Source of the DNA: Pelagibius sp028280305
GTDB taxonomy: Bacteria; Pseudomonadota; Alphaproteobacteria; Kiloniellales; Kiloniellaceae
Assembly: GCF_965233615.1 (NCBI RefSeq)
Contig: NZ_OZ247495.1
Direction: 5' to 3' (one strand)
Length of the DNA: 64,000 bases
Shown here: one piece after another, positions 22,974 through 30,485 of the stretch
Layout: each line of letters begins with the position of its first letter
How positions within the stretch are numbered: the stretch's first letter is position 1
Program-made: the position numbers and the translations under genes
The notes under the pieces: generated by a model
What the model was told of the DNA's origin: nothing
The model's database searches: none
What the model saw: the letters and a program-made list of their open reading frames with translations, nothing else

Positions 22974-25841
22974 TTAAGCCGGCTCGATACGGCAGAGCGT
23001 GGCTTTGGTTTCCTGCATATTGGTCACCGAATCGTAGCCATACGTCTGAGCCGTATTGCTCGCTTCACCAAGGACGTAGGGATCAGCACCCTTAGGATAC
23101 TTGTCACGCTGATCCTCACCTTGCCAATGGCCGCCGAAGTGGAAGGGCATGAAGGCGACGCCCTGCCCCACACGCTCGGTAACCAGGGCTTTCACTTTCA
23201 CCTTGGCGCCCTCCGGGCCATGCAGCCAGACCATCGCCCCATCGCGCACGCCGGTGTTGTTGGCGTCCACGGGGTTGATCTCAACGAACATGTCCTGCTG
23301 CAGTTCGGCCAGCCAGGGGTTGGACCGGGTCTCGTCGCCACCACCCTCGTATTCGACCAGACGGCCGGAGGTGAGGATGATCGGGAAGTCGGCCGAGAAG
23401 TCCTTTTCCTGGATCGACTTATAGAGGATCGGCAAGCGATACATCTTGCGGTCCTCATAGGTCGGATAGTCGGCGACAAGATCGCGCCTGGAGGTGTAGA
23501 GCGGCTCGCGGTGCGTCGGCACCGGATCCGGGAAGTTCCACACCACCGTGCGGGCCTTGGCATTGCCGAAGGGCGCACAGCCATGCTTGATCGCGACCCG
23601 CTGGATACCGCCGGAAAGGTCGGTCTTCCAGTTGGTCTTGTCGCCGGCGATCTTCTCGATCGTCGCCTTCTCGTCGGCGGTCAGGTCCTTGTCCCAGCCA
23701 AGCTTCTTCAGCATGGCCATGGTGAACTCGGGGTAACCGTCCTTGATTTCCGAGTCGACGGGATAGGAGCCTTCGGCCAGCAGGTTGTCCCCGTCCCGCT
23801 CAACGCCGAAACGTGCACGGAAGCAGAGGCCGCCTTCGGCCACCGGCTTGGAGGTGTCGTAGAGCACCGGGGTGCCCGGATGCCCCATCTCGGCCGTTCC
23901 CCAGGATGGCCAGGGCAGACCGTAGTAGTCACCGTCGGCCGGCCCGCCGCGTGCCTGCAGCGTGGTCTTGTCGAAGGTGTGCTGGTTTTCCATGTGGGAC
24001 CGCAGCCGTTCCGGCGACTGGCCGGTGTAGCCGATGGTCCACATGCCGCGATTGAATTCGCGGGTAACATCCTCGATCAGCGGAATGTTGTTCTCGACCT
24101 TGATGTTCTTGAACATCTCATCCGCGAAACCGAGCTTCTTGGCCAGGAGATACATGATCTCGTGGTCGGTCTTGGACTCCCAGAGCGGCTCCATGATCTG
24201 CTCGCGCCACTGGATCGAGCGGTTGGAGGCCGTCACCGATCCATAGGTCTCGAACTGTGTCGCAGCCGGCAGCAGGTAAGTGCCGTCCTTGCGATCGTTC
24301 ATCACCGCCGCCATCGTCGGATAGGGGTCGACGATGACCAGCATGTCGAGCTTTTCCATCGCCTTCTTCATGTCGGGCAGACGGGTCTGCGAGTTCGCCG
24401 CATGCCCCCAGAAGACCATGGCCCGGAGATTATCGTTCTGATCGATATTCTCCTTGGCTTCCAGCGCCAGGTCGAACCAACGGGAGACCGGCACGCCGCT
24501 CTTCTCCATGAAGTCCTTACTGGCGAAGCGGCCCTTCAGGTACTCGTAGTCGACGTCCCAGACACGGGCCCAGTGCTTCCAGGAACCGGTCTTGAGACCG
24601 TAGTAGCCCGGCAGCGTATGACAGAGCACGCCCAGATCGGTCGCGCCCTGCACGTTGTCGTGGCCGCGGAAGATGTTGGTGCCGCCACCCTGGGTGCCGA
24701 CCACGCCGAGGGCGAGGCCCAGAACGCAGTAAGCACGGGTGTTGTTGTTGCCGTTGGTATGCTGGGTACCGCCCATGCACCAGATGATGGTGAAGGGACG
24801 GTTGTTGGCCAGCGTCCGCGCCACACGCTTCAACTGCGACCCCGGCACGCCGGTGACCCGCTCGGTTTCCTCCGGCGTCCACTTGGCGACTTCGGCCTTG
24901 ATCTGATCCATGCCCCAGACACGCTGGCGAATGAATTCCTTGTCTTCCCAGCCGTTCTCGAAAACGTGCCAGAGAATGCCCCAGATCAGCCCGACGTCGG
25001 TGCCCGGACGGAACCGCACGAACTCATCGGCATGGGCGGCGGTACGCGTGAAACGCGGATCGCAGACGATGAAGGGGGCGTTGTTCTGCTCCTTGGCCTT
25101 CAGCATGTGCTGCATGGCCACGGGGTGGGCCTCCGCCGGGTTACCGCCGATCTGGAAGATGGCCCGGGAGTTGTGGATGTCGTTGTAGCTGTTCGTCATC
25201 GCACCATAGCCCCAGGTGTTGGCAACACCTGCGACCGTGGTCGAGTGACAGATACGCGCCTGGTGATCTCCGTTGTTGGAGCCCCAGAAGGCGTAGAACT
25301 TGCGGAAGAGATAGGCCTGCTCGTTGTTGTGCTTCGCAGAGCCCAGCCAATAAGTGGAGTCGGGGCCGGAGGTGTCGTAGATCTCCTGCAGCTTGTCGCC
25401 GATCTCGTTGATCGCCTGCTCCCAGGAAATCTGGGTCCACTTGCCGTCGACCATCTTGGTGGGATGCTTCAGGCGGCGTTCGCCGTGAGCATGCTCGCGC
25501 ACCGAGGCACCCTTGGCGCAATGGGCGCCGAGATTGAAGGGGCTGTCCCAGCCGGGCTCCTGCCCGGTCCAGACCCCGTTCTGCACCTCGGCCACCACGG
25601 TGCAGCCGACAGAGCAGTGTGTGCATACGGATTTAACGAGCGTGATGTCGCCTGTCGCCGCTGAGGCCGCTTCGGCCTTTTTCACCATCCCGAAAGGAAC
25701 CGTAGCCGCGGCGGCGCCGCCGGCTGCAAGTCCGGATCGTTTCAGGAAAGTACGGCGGTCAATAGCGCTTCCGGTGGTTCCGGCGAACGCCTTTGACAAA
25801 CGGGGGCCATTCGCAACCCCATTCGTCCTTTTGGTAAGCAT
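22974..25841 (-). CDS. Formate dehydrogenase catalytic (molybdopterin) subunit
   Basis: 955 residues. A Tat signal with DRRTFLKRSGLAAGG (about 28-42) sends the folded enzyme to the periplasm. The N-terminal [4Fe-4S] cluster is bound by Cys73, Cys76, Cys80 and Cys108 (CTHCSVGC plus AHCAKG). The metal ligand is Cys198 in QARICHSTT, followed by the catalytic His199; there is no selenocysteine codon. The C-terminal molybdopterin dinucleotide-binding domain contains ILTSGRLVEYEGGGDETRSN. Length and order match the FdnG/FDH-alpha family. The 65-residue Tat gene lies upstream and fdhB downstream. Cofactor insertion probably needs FdhD, encoded at 45.1 kb. Confidence 0.96.
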   Translation of the reverse strand: MLTKRTNGVANGPRLSKAFAGTTGSAIDRRTFLKRSGLAAGGAAAATVPFGMVKKAEAASAATGDITLVKSVCTHCSVGCTVVAEVQNGVWTGQEPGWDSPFNLGAHCAKGASVREHAHGERRLKHPTKMVDGKWTQISWEQAINEIGDKLQEIYDTSGPDSTYWLGSAKHNNEQAYLFRKFYAFWGSNNGDHQARICHSTTVAGVANTWGYGAMTNSYNDIHNSRAIFQIGGNPAEAHPVAMQHMLKAKEQNNAPFIVCDPRFTRTAAHADEFVRFRPGTDVGLIWGILWHVFENGWEDKEFIRQRVWGMDQIKAEVAKWTPEETERVTGVPGSQLKRVARTLANNRPFTIIWCMGGTQHTNGNNNTRAYCVLGLALGVVGTQGGGTNIFRGHDNVQGATDLGVLCHTLPGYYGLKTGSWKHWARVWDVDYEYLKGRFASKDFMEKSGVPVSRWFDLALEAKENIDQNDNLRAMVFWGHAANSQTRLPDMKKAMEKLDMLVIVDPYPTMAAVMNDRKDGTYLLPAATQFETYGSVTASNRSIQWREQIMEPLWESKTDHEIMYLLAKKLGFADEMFKNIKVENNIPLIEDVTREFNRGMWTIGYTGQSPERLRSHMENQHTFDKTTLQARGGPADGDYYGLPWPSWGTAEMGHPGTPVLYDTSKPVAEGGLCFRARFGVERDGDNLLAEGSYPVDSEIKDGYPEFTMAMLKKLGWDKDLTADEKATIEKIAGDKTNWKTDLSGGIQRVAIKHGCAPFGNAKARTVVWNFPDPVPTHREPLYTSRRDLVADYPTYEDRKMYRLPILYKSIQEKDFSADFPIILTSGRLVEYEGGGDETRSNPWLAELQQDMFVEINPVDANNTGVRDGAMVWLHGPEGAKVKVKALVTERVGQGVAFMPFHFGGHWQGEDQRDKYPKGADPYVLGEASNTAQTYGYDSVTNMQETKATLCRIEPA

Positions 25842-25903
25842 TGACCTCTCCCTAATCTAACAGTCAGTACGGAGGGAAATTGGTTTTCGTGTTGGCCGCG
25901 GCT

Positions 25904-26101
25904 TTAGAACCGGGCCAGATCGTAGAACTTCCGTACATGGTCGGTTTCGCTGTATCCCGCAGACTTCTTCTGTTGCGGCGCCACAGCCTCAACAGCGCCC
26001 GCTTGCGAGGCTGTCACGGCAACGGCGGTCGCACCGGCACCCAGGCCGGCCTTCTTGAAGAAGTCACGACGACCAACGTTGATCTCTTCCTTCTTGCTCA
26101 A
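25904..26101 (-). CDS. Formate dehydrogenase-region Tat-signal small protein
   Basis: 65 residues starting MSKKEEINVGRRDFFKKAGL, a twin-arginine motif followed by a hydrophobic Ala/Gly/Val core, then a polar end SETDHVRKFYDLARF. It belongs to the small Tat-target family found in formate dehydrogenase clusters. A role as chaperone, maturation factor or small subunit is not established. It lies between torD and fdhA on the same strand. Confidence 0.9.
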   Translation of the reverse strand: MSKKEEINVGRRDFFKKAGLGAGATAVAVTASQAGAVEAVAPQQKKSAGYSETDHVRKFYDLARF

Positions 26102-26212
26102 CGGTTCACCCTCCCTTCAGCGTGGTGACCTTGATTTCAACAAAGGCACAATAAGCAAACGTGCCTTCGACGAAGACGGAACTGCCTAGAGGGGCCGTCA
26201 TCTTCCCCTTGT

Positions 26213-26245
26213 GGCGGCCATTGGGGTTTGTCCCCCGCAGCCGCC
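26213..26245. other. Intercistronic hairpin after torD
   Basis: GGCGGC (26213-26218) pairs with GCCGCC (26240-26245), and inside it GGGG (26223-26226) pairs with CCCC (26232-26235) around TTTGT. It lies immediately after the torD stop in the 148-base gap before the Tat-signal gene. No T run follows, so mRNA processing or protection is more likely than termination. Confidence 0.45.
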
Positions 26246-26249
26246 GGCG

Positions 26250-26846
26250 CTAGGCCGCCATCTCAAAGGCCTGGCTCTCGATCTCCATGAACAGGCGACC
26301 GATGGTACCGACCGGCATGTAAAGCACCGCCGACTGCGCAGCCTGCAGGTCCTCAAAGAACCGCGGCGCCCAGCAGCCGATGTGTGCGTCGAAAAATCTG
26401 CGTTGCTCTTCAAGGGTCGCCGGCTCGCCGAAACTGCCGGTGATCAGCCCCGCCATCATCTCGCAGAGTGCGGCGATGTGATCCTCCGGCTCGACGATGT
26501 CGTCAGCGCGCGCGATCTGCAGGCGCGCCATGTCGCCGCGCAAACGCGCCAGTGGCTTCTCGTTCAAGAACCCGGTCAGGTAGTAGGAGGCATAGGGCAG
26601 CAGCTCGCCCTGACCCAACCCGATGAAAAGATCGAAATGCTCCTGCTTGGCCGTATCGACGGTGGTGCCGCGCGCGGCCGCCGCCAGCGCCTTGATCGCC
26701 TGGCCAAGTTCGGAATCGTCACCGCTCAGCCCACGCATCATCCGCAGCGTAGCCTCGCCCGGCTCACGCGAAAGCAGTTGCGCCAGCAACGCGTACCATC
26801 CGGCACGAAGCTGGTCTTCTTCTGCAATGGATACCTGCGCTGCCAT
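26250..26846 (-). CDS. TorD-family chaperone for the formate dehydrogenase
   Basis: An all-helical cytoplasmic protein of about 198 residues with the TorD/DmsD features: RAGWYALLAQLLSREP at the start, FDLFIGLGQGELLPYASYYL with the conserved Pro-Tyr-Ala-Ser-Tyr, and EPEDHIAALCEMMAGLI with the Glu-Pro-x-Asp-His motif. Such chaperones hold the Tat signal and apo-enzyme until the molybdenum cofactor is inserted. The ATG at 26846 was chosen over an upstream in-frame TTG. It is the first gene of the formate dehydrogenase operon, 150 bases after a strong promoter-like sequence and a structured leader. Confidence 0.9.
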   Translation of the reverse strand: MAAQVSIAEEDQLRAGWYALLAQLLSREPGEATLRMMRGLSGDDSELGQAIKALAAAARGTTVDTAKQEHFDLFIGLGQGELLPYASYYLTGFLNEKPLARLRGDMARLQIARADDIVEPEDHIAALCEMMAGLITGSFGEPATLEEQRRFFDAHIGCWAPRFFEDLQAAQSAVLYMPVGTIGRLFMEIESQAFEMAA

Positions 26847-26885
26847 ACTGCCCAAGCGCGCGACTCTCCCAACCTCAAGTAGAAC

Positions 26886-26957
26886 CTACCGACCGCCGAA
26901 ACCAAAGACCTGCGGTTCACTGCCGCTTTGCGGTCTTCCAGCTCGGTAGACTACCGA
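26886..26957 (-). ncRNA. Riboswitch-like structured leader of the formate dehydrogenase operon
   Basis: Read as RNA on the minus strand, CUACCGA (26949-26943) pairs with UCGGUAG (26892-26886). Inside that, AAGACC (26937-26932) pairs with GGUCUU (26910-26905), and inside that GCGG (26926-26923) pairs with CCGC (26915-26912). The same CUACCGA can instead pair with a UCGGUAG just 5-prime of it (26957-26951), and the 3-prime UAG arm can pair with CUAC further down. Mutually exclusive pairings are the hallmark of a regulatory leader. The ACCGAG-N2-G-N2-AGAC start resembles the molybdenum-cofactor riboswitch as I remember it; unverified. Alternatively the repeats are a DNA operator. Confidence 0.45.
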
Positions 26958-26965
26958 TGTTATAT

Positions 26966-26982
26966 CCCTGATTTTACCAGGG
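26966..26982 (-). other. First leader hairpin of the formate dehydrogenase transcript
   Basis: CCCTG and CAGGG form a five-bp stem with a seven-base loop just downstream of the predicted transcription start on the minus strand. On the plus strand five T follow the stem, but no gene is transcribed that way here, so a leader hairpin is the better reading. Confidence 0.35.
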
Positions 26983-27001
26983 TTTTTACCAATTACCTCG
27001 A

Positions 27002-27031
27002 ATTAGACCGCCTTTACCGTTGGCCTGTCAA
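27002..27031 (-). promoter_or_regulatory. Sigma-70-like promoter of the formate dehydrogenase operon
   Basis: On the minus strand TTGACA (27031-27026) is followed after 18 bases by TCTAAT (27007-27002), a perfect -35 and a five-of-six -10 box. The predicted start near 26995 leaves a leader of about 150 bases before torD. Confidence 0.6.
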
Positions 27032-27148
27032 CTAAATCAGATGTTGCAGTGCACAAGTTAGAAAAGGCGAATTTCTATTGTTTTACACGAGGTTTGTCAG
27101 CCTTCAGGCGACGGCTGATCGATCCGAATAAACAACCAGCAGGTGCAT

Positions 27149-27895
27149 CTAGCCGCTTTGATCACCCCAGCGCCGCCGAAGAGCGCTCCCGGACGGCTTC
27201 GAGACCGGCTTCGCCGCCGGCGCAGCGAGGGCCGATTCGGCCTCTTCCGAGGCCTGCGGCAGCGGTTGATCCAAGGCTGGGGCATCGGTCTGCGGCTTAT
27301 CTTCAAGCGCCTGCTGCGGTTGTTCTTCAACATCAGACCCCTCTTCCGGCTTGCCCGCACCCTCTGCCTCAGCCGCTGTGGGATCTTCCGCGTCTTCGTC
27401 TTTTTCTTTGGGCGTCCCGGCTTCGTCCGCCGTCTCTTTTTCCGCTTCGTCCTTCTCAAGTTTGTCTTTTTCCGGTTCATCCGGGCTGATCATGCCTTTG
27501 CCGACCTGATAGGCGGTCTTCAGGCCCTCAACCACCATGGCAGCATCGGTGTAGTCCTCGTCGTAGTCGTTCATGCCGTCGAGAAAGGCGAAAGTCGGAT
27601 CGACCCGCCAAAGCCGCCGCAGCGCGCGCCGCCGCAGCGCTTCCGGTACCTTGGTATGCATGAACACCGAGAAATCCGAATCCTTATCCAGGGTTTCGAT
27701 ATCCGGCAGGTCATCGGGATTGAAGGCTTCTGTCTCGGCGCCGGTTTCAGCAGTCGCATCGGCCGGCGCGCCGCTTTCTACGGCAGCTTGTTCGGCGACA
27801 TCGCTCTGCGCATCGTCCTGGGTCTGCCTGGCCTCGCGTTTGCGCTCCGACCATCGTGACAGAAACCCGCCATCATCGCGTTCGCGACCGGCCAT
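27149..27895 (-). CDS. DUF3306 protein linked to formate dehydrogenase
   Basis: 248 residues. The first 130 carry the family pattern: GFLSRWSERKREAR at the start, DLPDIETLDKDSDFSVFM, then VPEALRRRALRRLWRVDPTF and FLDGMNDYDEDYTDA. The remainder is a disordered Glu/Ala/Pro/Lys-rich tail ending in SGSALRRRWGDQSG. DUF3306 genes travel with DUF3305 and formate dehydrogenase genes in alphaproteobacteria; biochemical function is unknown. The gene starts six bases after DUF3305 ends and lies upstream of the fdh operon on the same strand. Confidence 0.88.
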   Translation of the reverse strand: MAGRERDDGGFLSRWSERKREARQTQDDAQSDVAEQAAVESGAPADATAETGAETEAFNPDDLPDIETLDKDSDFSVFMHTKVPEALRRRALRRLWRVDPTFAFLDGMNDYDEDYTDAAMVVEGLKTAYQVGKGMISPDEPEKDKLEKDEAEKETADEAGTPKEKDEDAEDPTAAEAEGAGKPEEGSDVEEQPQQALEDKPQTDAPALDQPLPQASEEAESALAAPAAKPVSKPSGSALRRRWGDQSG

Positions 27896-27901
27896 GGCGC
27901 G

Positions 27902-28450
27902 CTACTCCGACGAACCGCGGGCAGCCCGCGCACGTTTTACCGGCGGCTGGCGGCTGAAGGCGTCGTCGCCACTGCGCGCCTTCTGCCGGCGGCGTTTGTG
28001 AAAGACCTCGTCGACATGGTGGGTATCGACGAAGGCCTGCACGAAGGCGATCAGATCGGCCGGCATGGCGACGCCTTCGACGATCTCCTCGCCGCTGTCG
28101 AGGTAGTCCTGCGCTTCATAGGGACTCGCCGTCACCAGAAAAGGCAGGAAATCATATCGGCTGTCGGGATCGTCTTCACTGCGCAGCAACACATAGATCA
28201 GCGGCGGATCCTGGGTCAGGTTGACCTTGTAGCCCTCGGTCTCGCGACGGAACAGCTCGAGCGGCAGGGTGCCGCAGTGATACTGCGTCCAATCCGATCC
28301 TTCGCGCAGCACCTTCCATTCCGCATCCGGTTCCAAAGCCGCCGCACCGGGAATGACCGCGACCGGGCGCCAGGAAAAATCCTTCCAGGGATGATTGATG
28401 CGCCGCCGCTCGACCACCACGCCCAAAGGCAGAACCTCACTCTTGTCCAT
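27902..28450 (-). CDS. DUF3305 protein linked to formate dehydrogenase
   Basis: About 182 residues starting MDKSEVLPLGVVVERRRINH, then PWKDFSWRPVAVIPGA and LPLELFRRETEGYKVNL. LRSEDDPDSRYDFLPFLVTA and a basic C-terminus complete the DUF3305 pattern. The ATG at 28450 was preferred to a start 12 codons upstream because family members begin close to this point. It probably is co-transcribed with DUF3306 (six-base gap). No catalytic motif is recognised; the genomic link with formate dehydrogenase maturation is well known, the mechanism is not. Confidence 0.88.
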   Translation of the reverse strand: MDKSEVLPLGVVVERRRINHPWKDFSWRPVAVIPGAAALEPDAEWKVLREGSDWTQYHCGTLPLELFRRETEGYKVNLTQDPPLIYVLLRSEDDPDSRYDFLPFLVTASPYEAQDYLDSGEEIVEGVAMPADLIAFVQAFVDTHHVDEVFHKRRRQKARSGDDAFSRQPPVKRARAARGSSE

Positions 28451-28722
28451 AGGGCTTCCGTCCCGGCTGCACCGGCCCGGCAACATGCCGGCCCGAAGAA
28501 CCGGAATCTAGGCGCTGCCCGGCGGCTTGGCGAGTCCCACACCGGGAAAAGGGTCCACGATCTGGGCTTTTTCTCCCATTCAAGGCCCCGCAGCCCAACA
28601 AGCGGTCTCACAGGCATACCAACAGGAGCTGTCAGCCCGCAAAATCGCCCAGCAGAATCGCCTTGCGGCGGCGCACCCTCAAACTACTTCGCCAGATCGA
28701 TCCGCCGGATCAGTCCGCCTGA

Positions 28723-29169
28723 TCAGTCCAGGGCCGCATCGAAGATCCGCCCAAAGGTCTCCGACGAGTTCGCCCGCGCCAGGCGGATGTAGTATGCGAC
28801 CTCATCGGTCTTCGCCTCGCAGTCTTCCATGGTGTTGAAGACGGCAATCTGAAGCAAGCCGGTGATCGCCTCGCCATCGATATGGCGCCGCCCGGCTTCC
28901 TGTACCGGCGCACAGGCTTCGTTGAGCTGCTCCTCGATCACATAAAGCGCATCGACGATCGAGACATCAGCCGCCTCGGCCTCAACGATACTCTGCGCCA
29001 GGGCCGCAGAGACCTGGTTCTGATAGGTGAAGACCGTCGCCACACGATCTTCGATCTTGCCGTCGATGAGCATCGGCCAGACCAGCGAATTCGCACCGCT
29101 GATCGTCGTGCCGACAACCGCAAGTCCCACCACCCCTGCCAATATCCGTTTTTTCATTTTACCAAACAT
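28723..29169 (-). CDS. Secreted or membrane-anchored helical protein, function unknown
   Basis: 148 residues. MFGKMKKRILAGVVGLAVVG begins a signal peptide or anchor, and GAGGAT lies three bases before the ATG at 29169. The rest is helical and acidic with two cysteines (NEACAP and EDCEAK) that could form a disulfide. There are recurring Ala-rich helices such as VSAALAQSIVEAEAADVSIV. I do not recognise a family. It is a single gene on this strand with 236 bases before DUF3305. Confidence 0.6.
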   Translation of the reverse strand: MFGKMKKRILAGVVGLAVVGTTISGANSLVWPMLIDGKIEDRVATVFTYQNQVSAALAQSIVEAEAADVSIVDALYVIEEQLNEACAPVQEAGRRHIDGEAITGLLQIAVFNTMEDCEAKTDEVAYYIRLARANSSETFGRIFDAALD

Positions 29170-29489
29170 CGCATCCTCGCCTGACTGCTTCGCATCGCCA
29201 TCGGCGGACACCGGGCCCGGTTATGAAACGTTTTTTGGCCCGGCGGTCTGTGCCGCCGACGAATCTCGAACTCGAACTGTTGTGCAGGGGGAGTCTGGCC
29301 GATTTACGGTTGCTCAAACCTTACCGGGCGCCAGAGGCTCCGGCTTTGTCACAAATGACGGGGATTTGAGGCAAAGCCTGACAGCAAATCCAGGGAATCG
29401 CTGCGTGGCAGGACCGCGGCATTTGTCTGAAATACCGCCGCGGAAGCCCAAACCGGCAAGCTGGCGCCATGCCCCTTTGAGGACCGTTC

Positions 29490-30038
29490 TCAGGAAGTCT
29501 GGTGACCTTGGCGCAGCTTCAACTTGAGGCCGACGACCTGGTAGATATTGAGCCCGGTTATGCTCGCGATCTCACGAAAGGAAAGCGAGGTTTCCCGCAA
29601 CAGGGTCGCGGCATGGCGGTTGGGGTTCATGCGGCGCGCCTTGGCGCGCCACCTGACGGTGTTGCTGGCAACCGAGCGGCGCAGTTCGTCGCCATCCAGA
29701 CCGCGGGCCTGGGCCGCCCGCAACGCCTCCTCACGGCGCACCTTGTCGTCGTAGATGAAAGTGTCCATAAGGTGGGCCGCGCGGGCGAAGCGATCGAGTG
29801 TTTCCGGACGAAAGCCGATGTCATCGGCCATGTGGGCGTCGCCACGCTCCAAGTCCGGCGGCGGCTCGTGCTGAGAGCCACCCGCCGCCGCCTCATCCAG
29901 GGTCAGCCCGAAGCGTTCCGCCAGACGGGTCGCCGCCGCCAGCGCATTGGCGCGCTCACCCTCGAAAGGGCTCTCCGCAGCAAGCTGCAGCAGGTTGTGG
30001 AAGCGTTGCCGCTCCGCTTCTGAAAACCCGGCTGAAAT
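29490..30038 (-). CDS. DUF2786-like protein, possibly with an ATT start
   Basis: The unambiguous part starts at the TTG at 29852 (120 residues) and ends with a helix-turn-helix-like stretch SFREIASITGLNIYQVVGLK. The same frame stays open upstream to 30038, adding 62 residues. These include FHNLLQLAAE and ERANALAAATRLAERFGLTL, the pattern of the DUF2786 domain. No ATG, GTG or TTG occurs in the added region; a stop lies just beyond. A perfect AAGGAG (30046-30051) sits seven bases before ATT at 30038. Either a rare ATT start is used or a small sequence error hides the normal one. Confidence 0.5.
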   Translation of the reverse strand: MSAGFSEAERQRFHNLLQLAAESPFEGERANALAAATRLAERFGLTLDEAAAGGSQHEPPPDLERGDAHMADDIGFRPETLDRFARAAHLMDTFIYDDKVRREEALRAAQARGLDGDELRRSVASNTVRWRAKARRMNPNRHAATLLRETSLSFREIASITGLNIYQVVGLKLKLRQGHQTS

Positions 30039-30225
30039 CGCCAGACTCCTTCAAGATCGGGCACCGCGGGAGGGCGAAAGAACGCCATCACCGACGAAAC
30101 CAAGTCAAACGCCGAGTATACCATCAAGGGTTAGCAAAACCCAAAGAGATGCAGAGACAACTTCGTGAAATCTGTGGCAGGGAGAACCGGGGCAGGGATC
30201 CGTCGCTAATGCGGTAAGGCCCTTC

Positions 30226-30450
30226 TTACTTCTGGCGATTGACCTCGCGCACGCGCTCCTTCAGGCGCCGGGCAAAGCCGCCCGGATCGTCCAAGGGATT
30301 CACTTCTCCCGTCAGTTCGCGCAGTTCGTCGCGTGCCGCAGACAGCCGGGGTTTCACCCCGCGCTCATAGACGTCGGCTGCCTTGGCCTGAACCTCCGGG
30401 TCCTGGGCCACGCGCCGCGCCGCGGAAAACAGCAAGCGTCGCAGGAACAT
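30226..30450 (-). CDS. Small conserved alphaproteobacterial protein
   Basis: 74 residues: MFLRRLLFSAARRVAQDPEV, then AADVYERGVKPRLSAARDEL and a basic helical end FARRLKERVREVNRQK. It is all helix, without membrane spans or cysteines. Short proteins with this start and layout are common in alphaproteobacteria, from memory, and have no assigned function. AGGAGG lies just upstream of the ATG. It starts 36 bases after the Y1 transposase ends, on the same strand. Confidence 0.7.
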   Translation of the reverse strand: MFLRRLLFSAARRVAQDPEVQAKAADVYERGVKPRLSAARDELRELTGEVNPLDDPGGFARRLKERVREVNRQK

Positions 30451-30485
30451 AACCTTAAAACCTCCTCTGGCGTCGCCCGGGCTCT

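Noticed and set aside
22713..25664. Open frame of 983 codons on the plus strand opposite fdhB and fdhA
   Set aside because: It is antisense to two genes with clear catalytic and cluster motifs; long antisense frames are normal at this GC content. Its product shows no domain.
26966..26987. CCCTG hairpin with five T on the plus strand as a terminator
   Set aside because: No plus-strand gene ends here, the stem is only five bp, and the position just after a minus-strand promoter favours a leader hairpin.
28690..28735. Short repeated GATCAGTCC units near the end of the unknown secreted gene
   Set aside because: Only two adjacent copies of nine bases, no wider repeat family in the window; likely chance.
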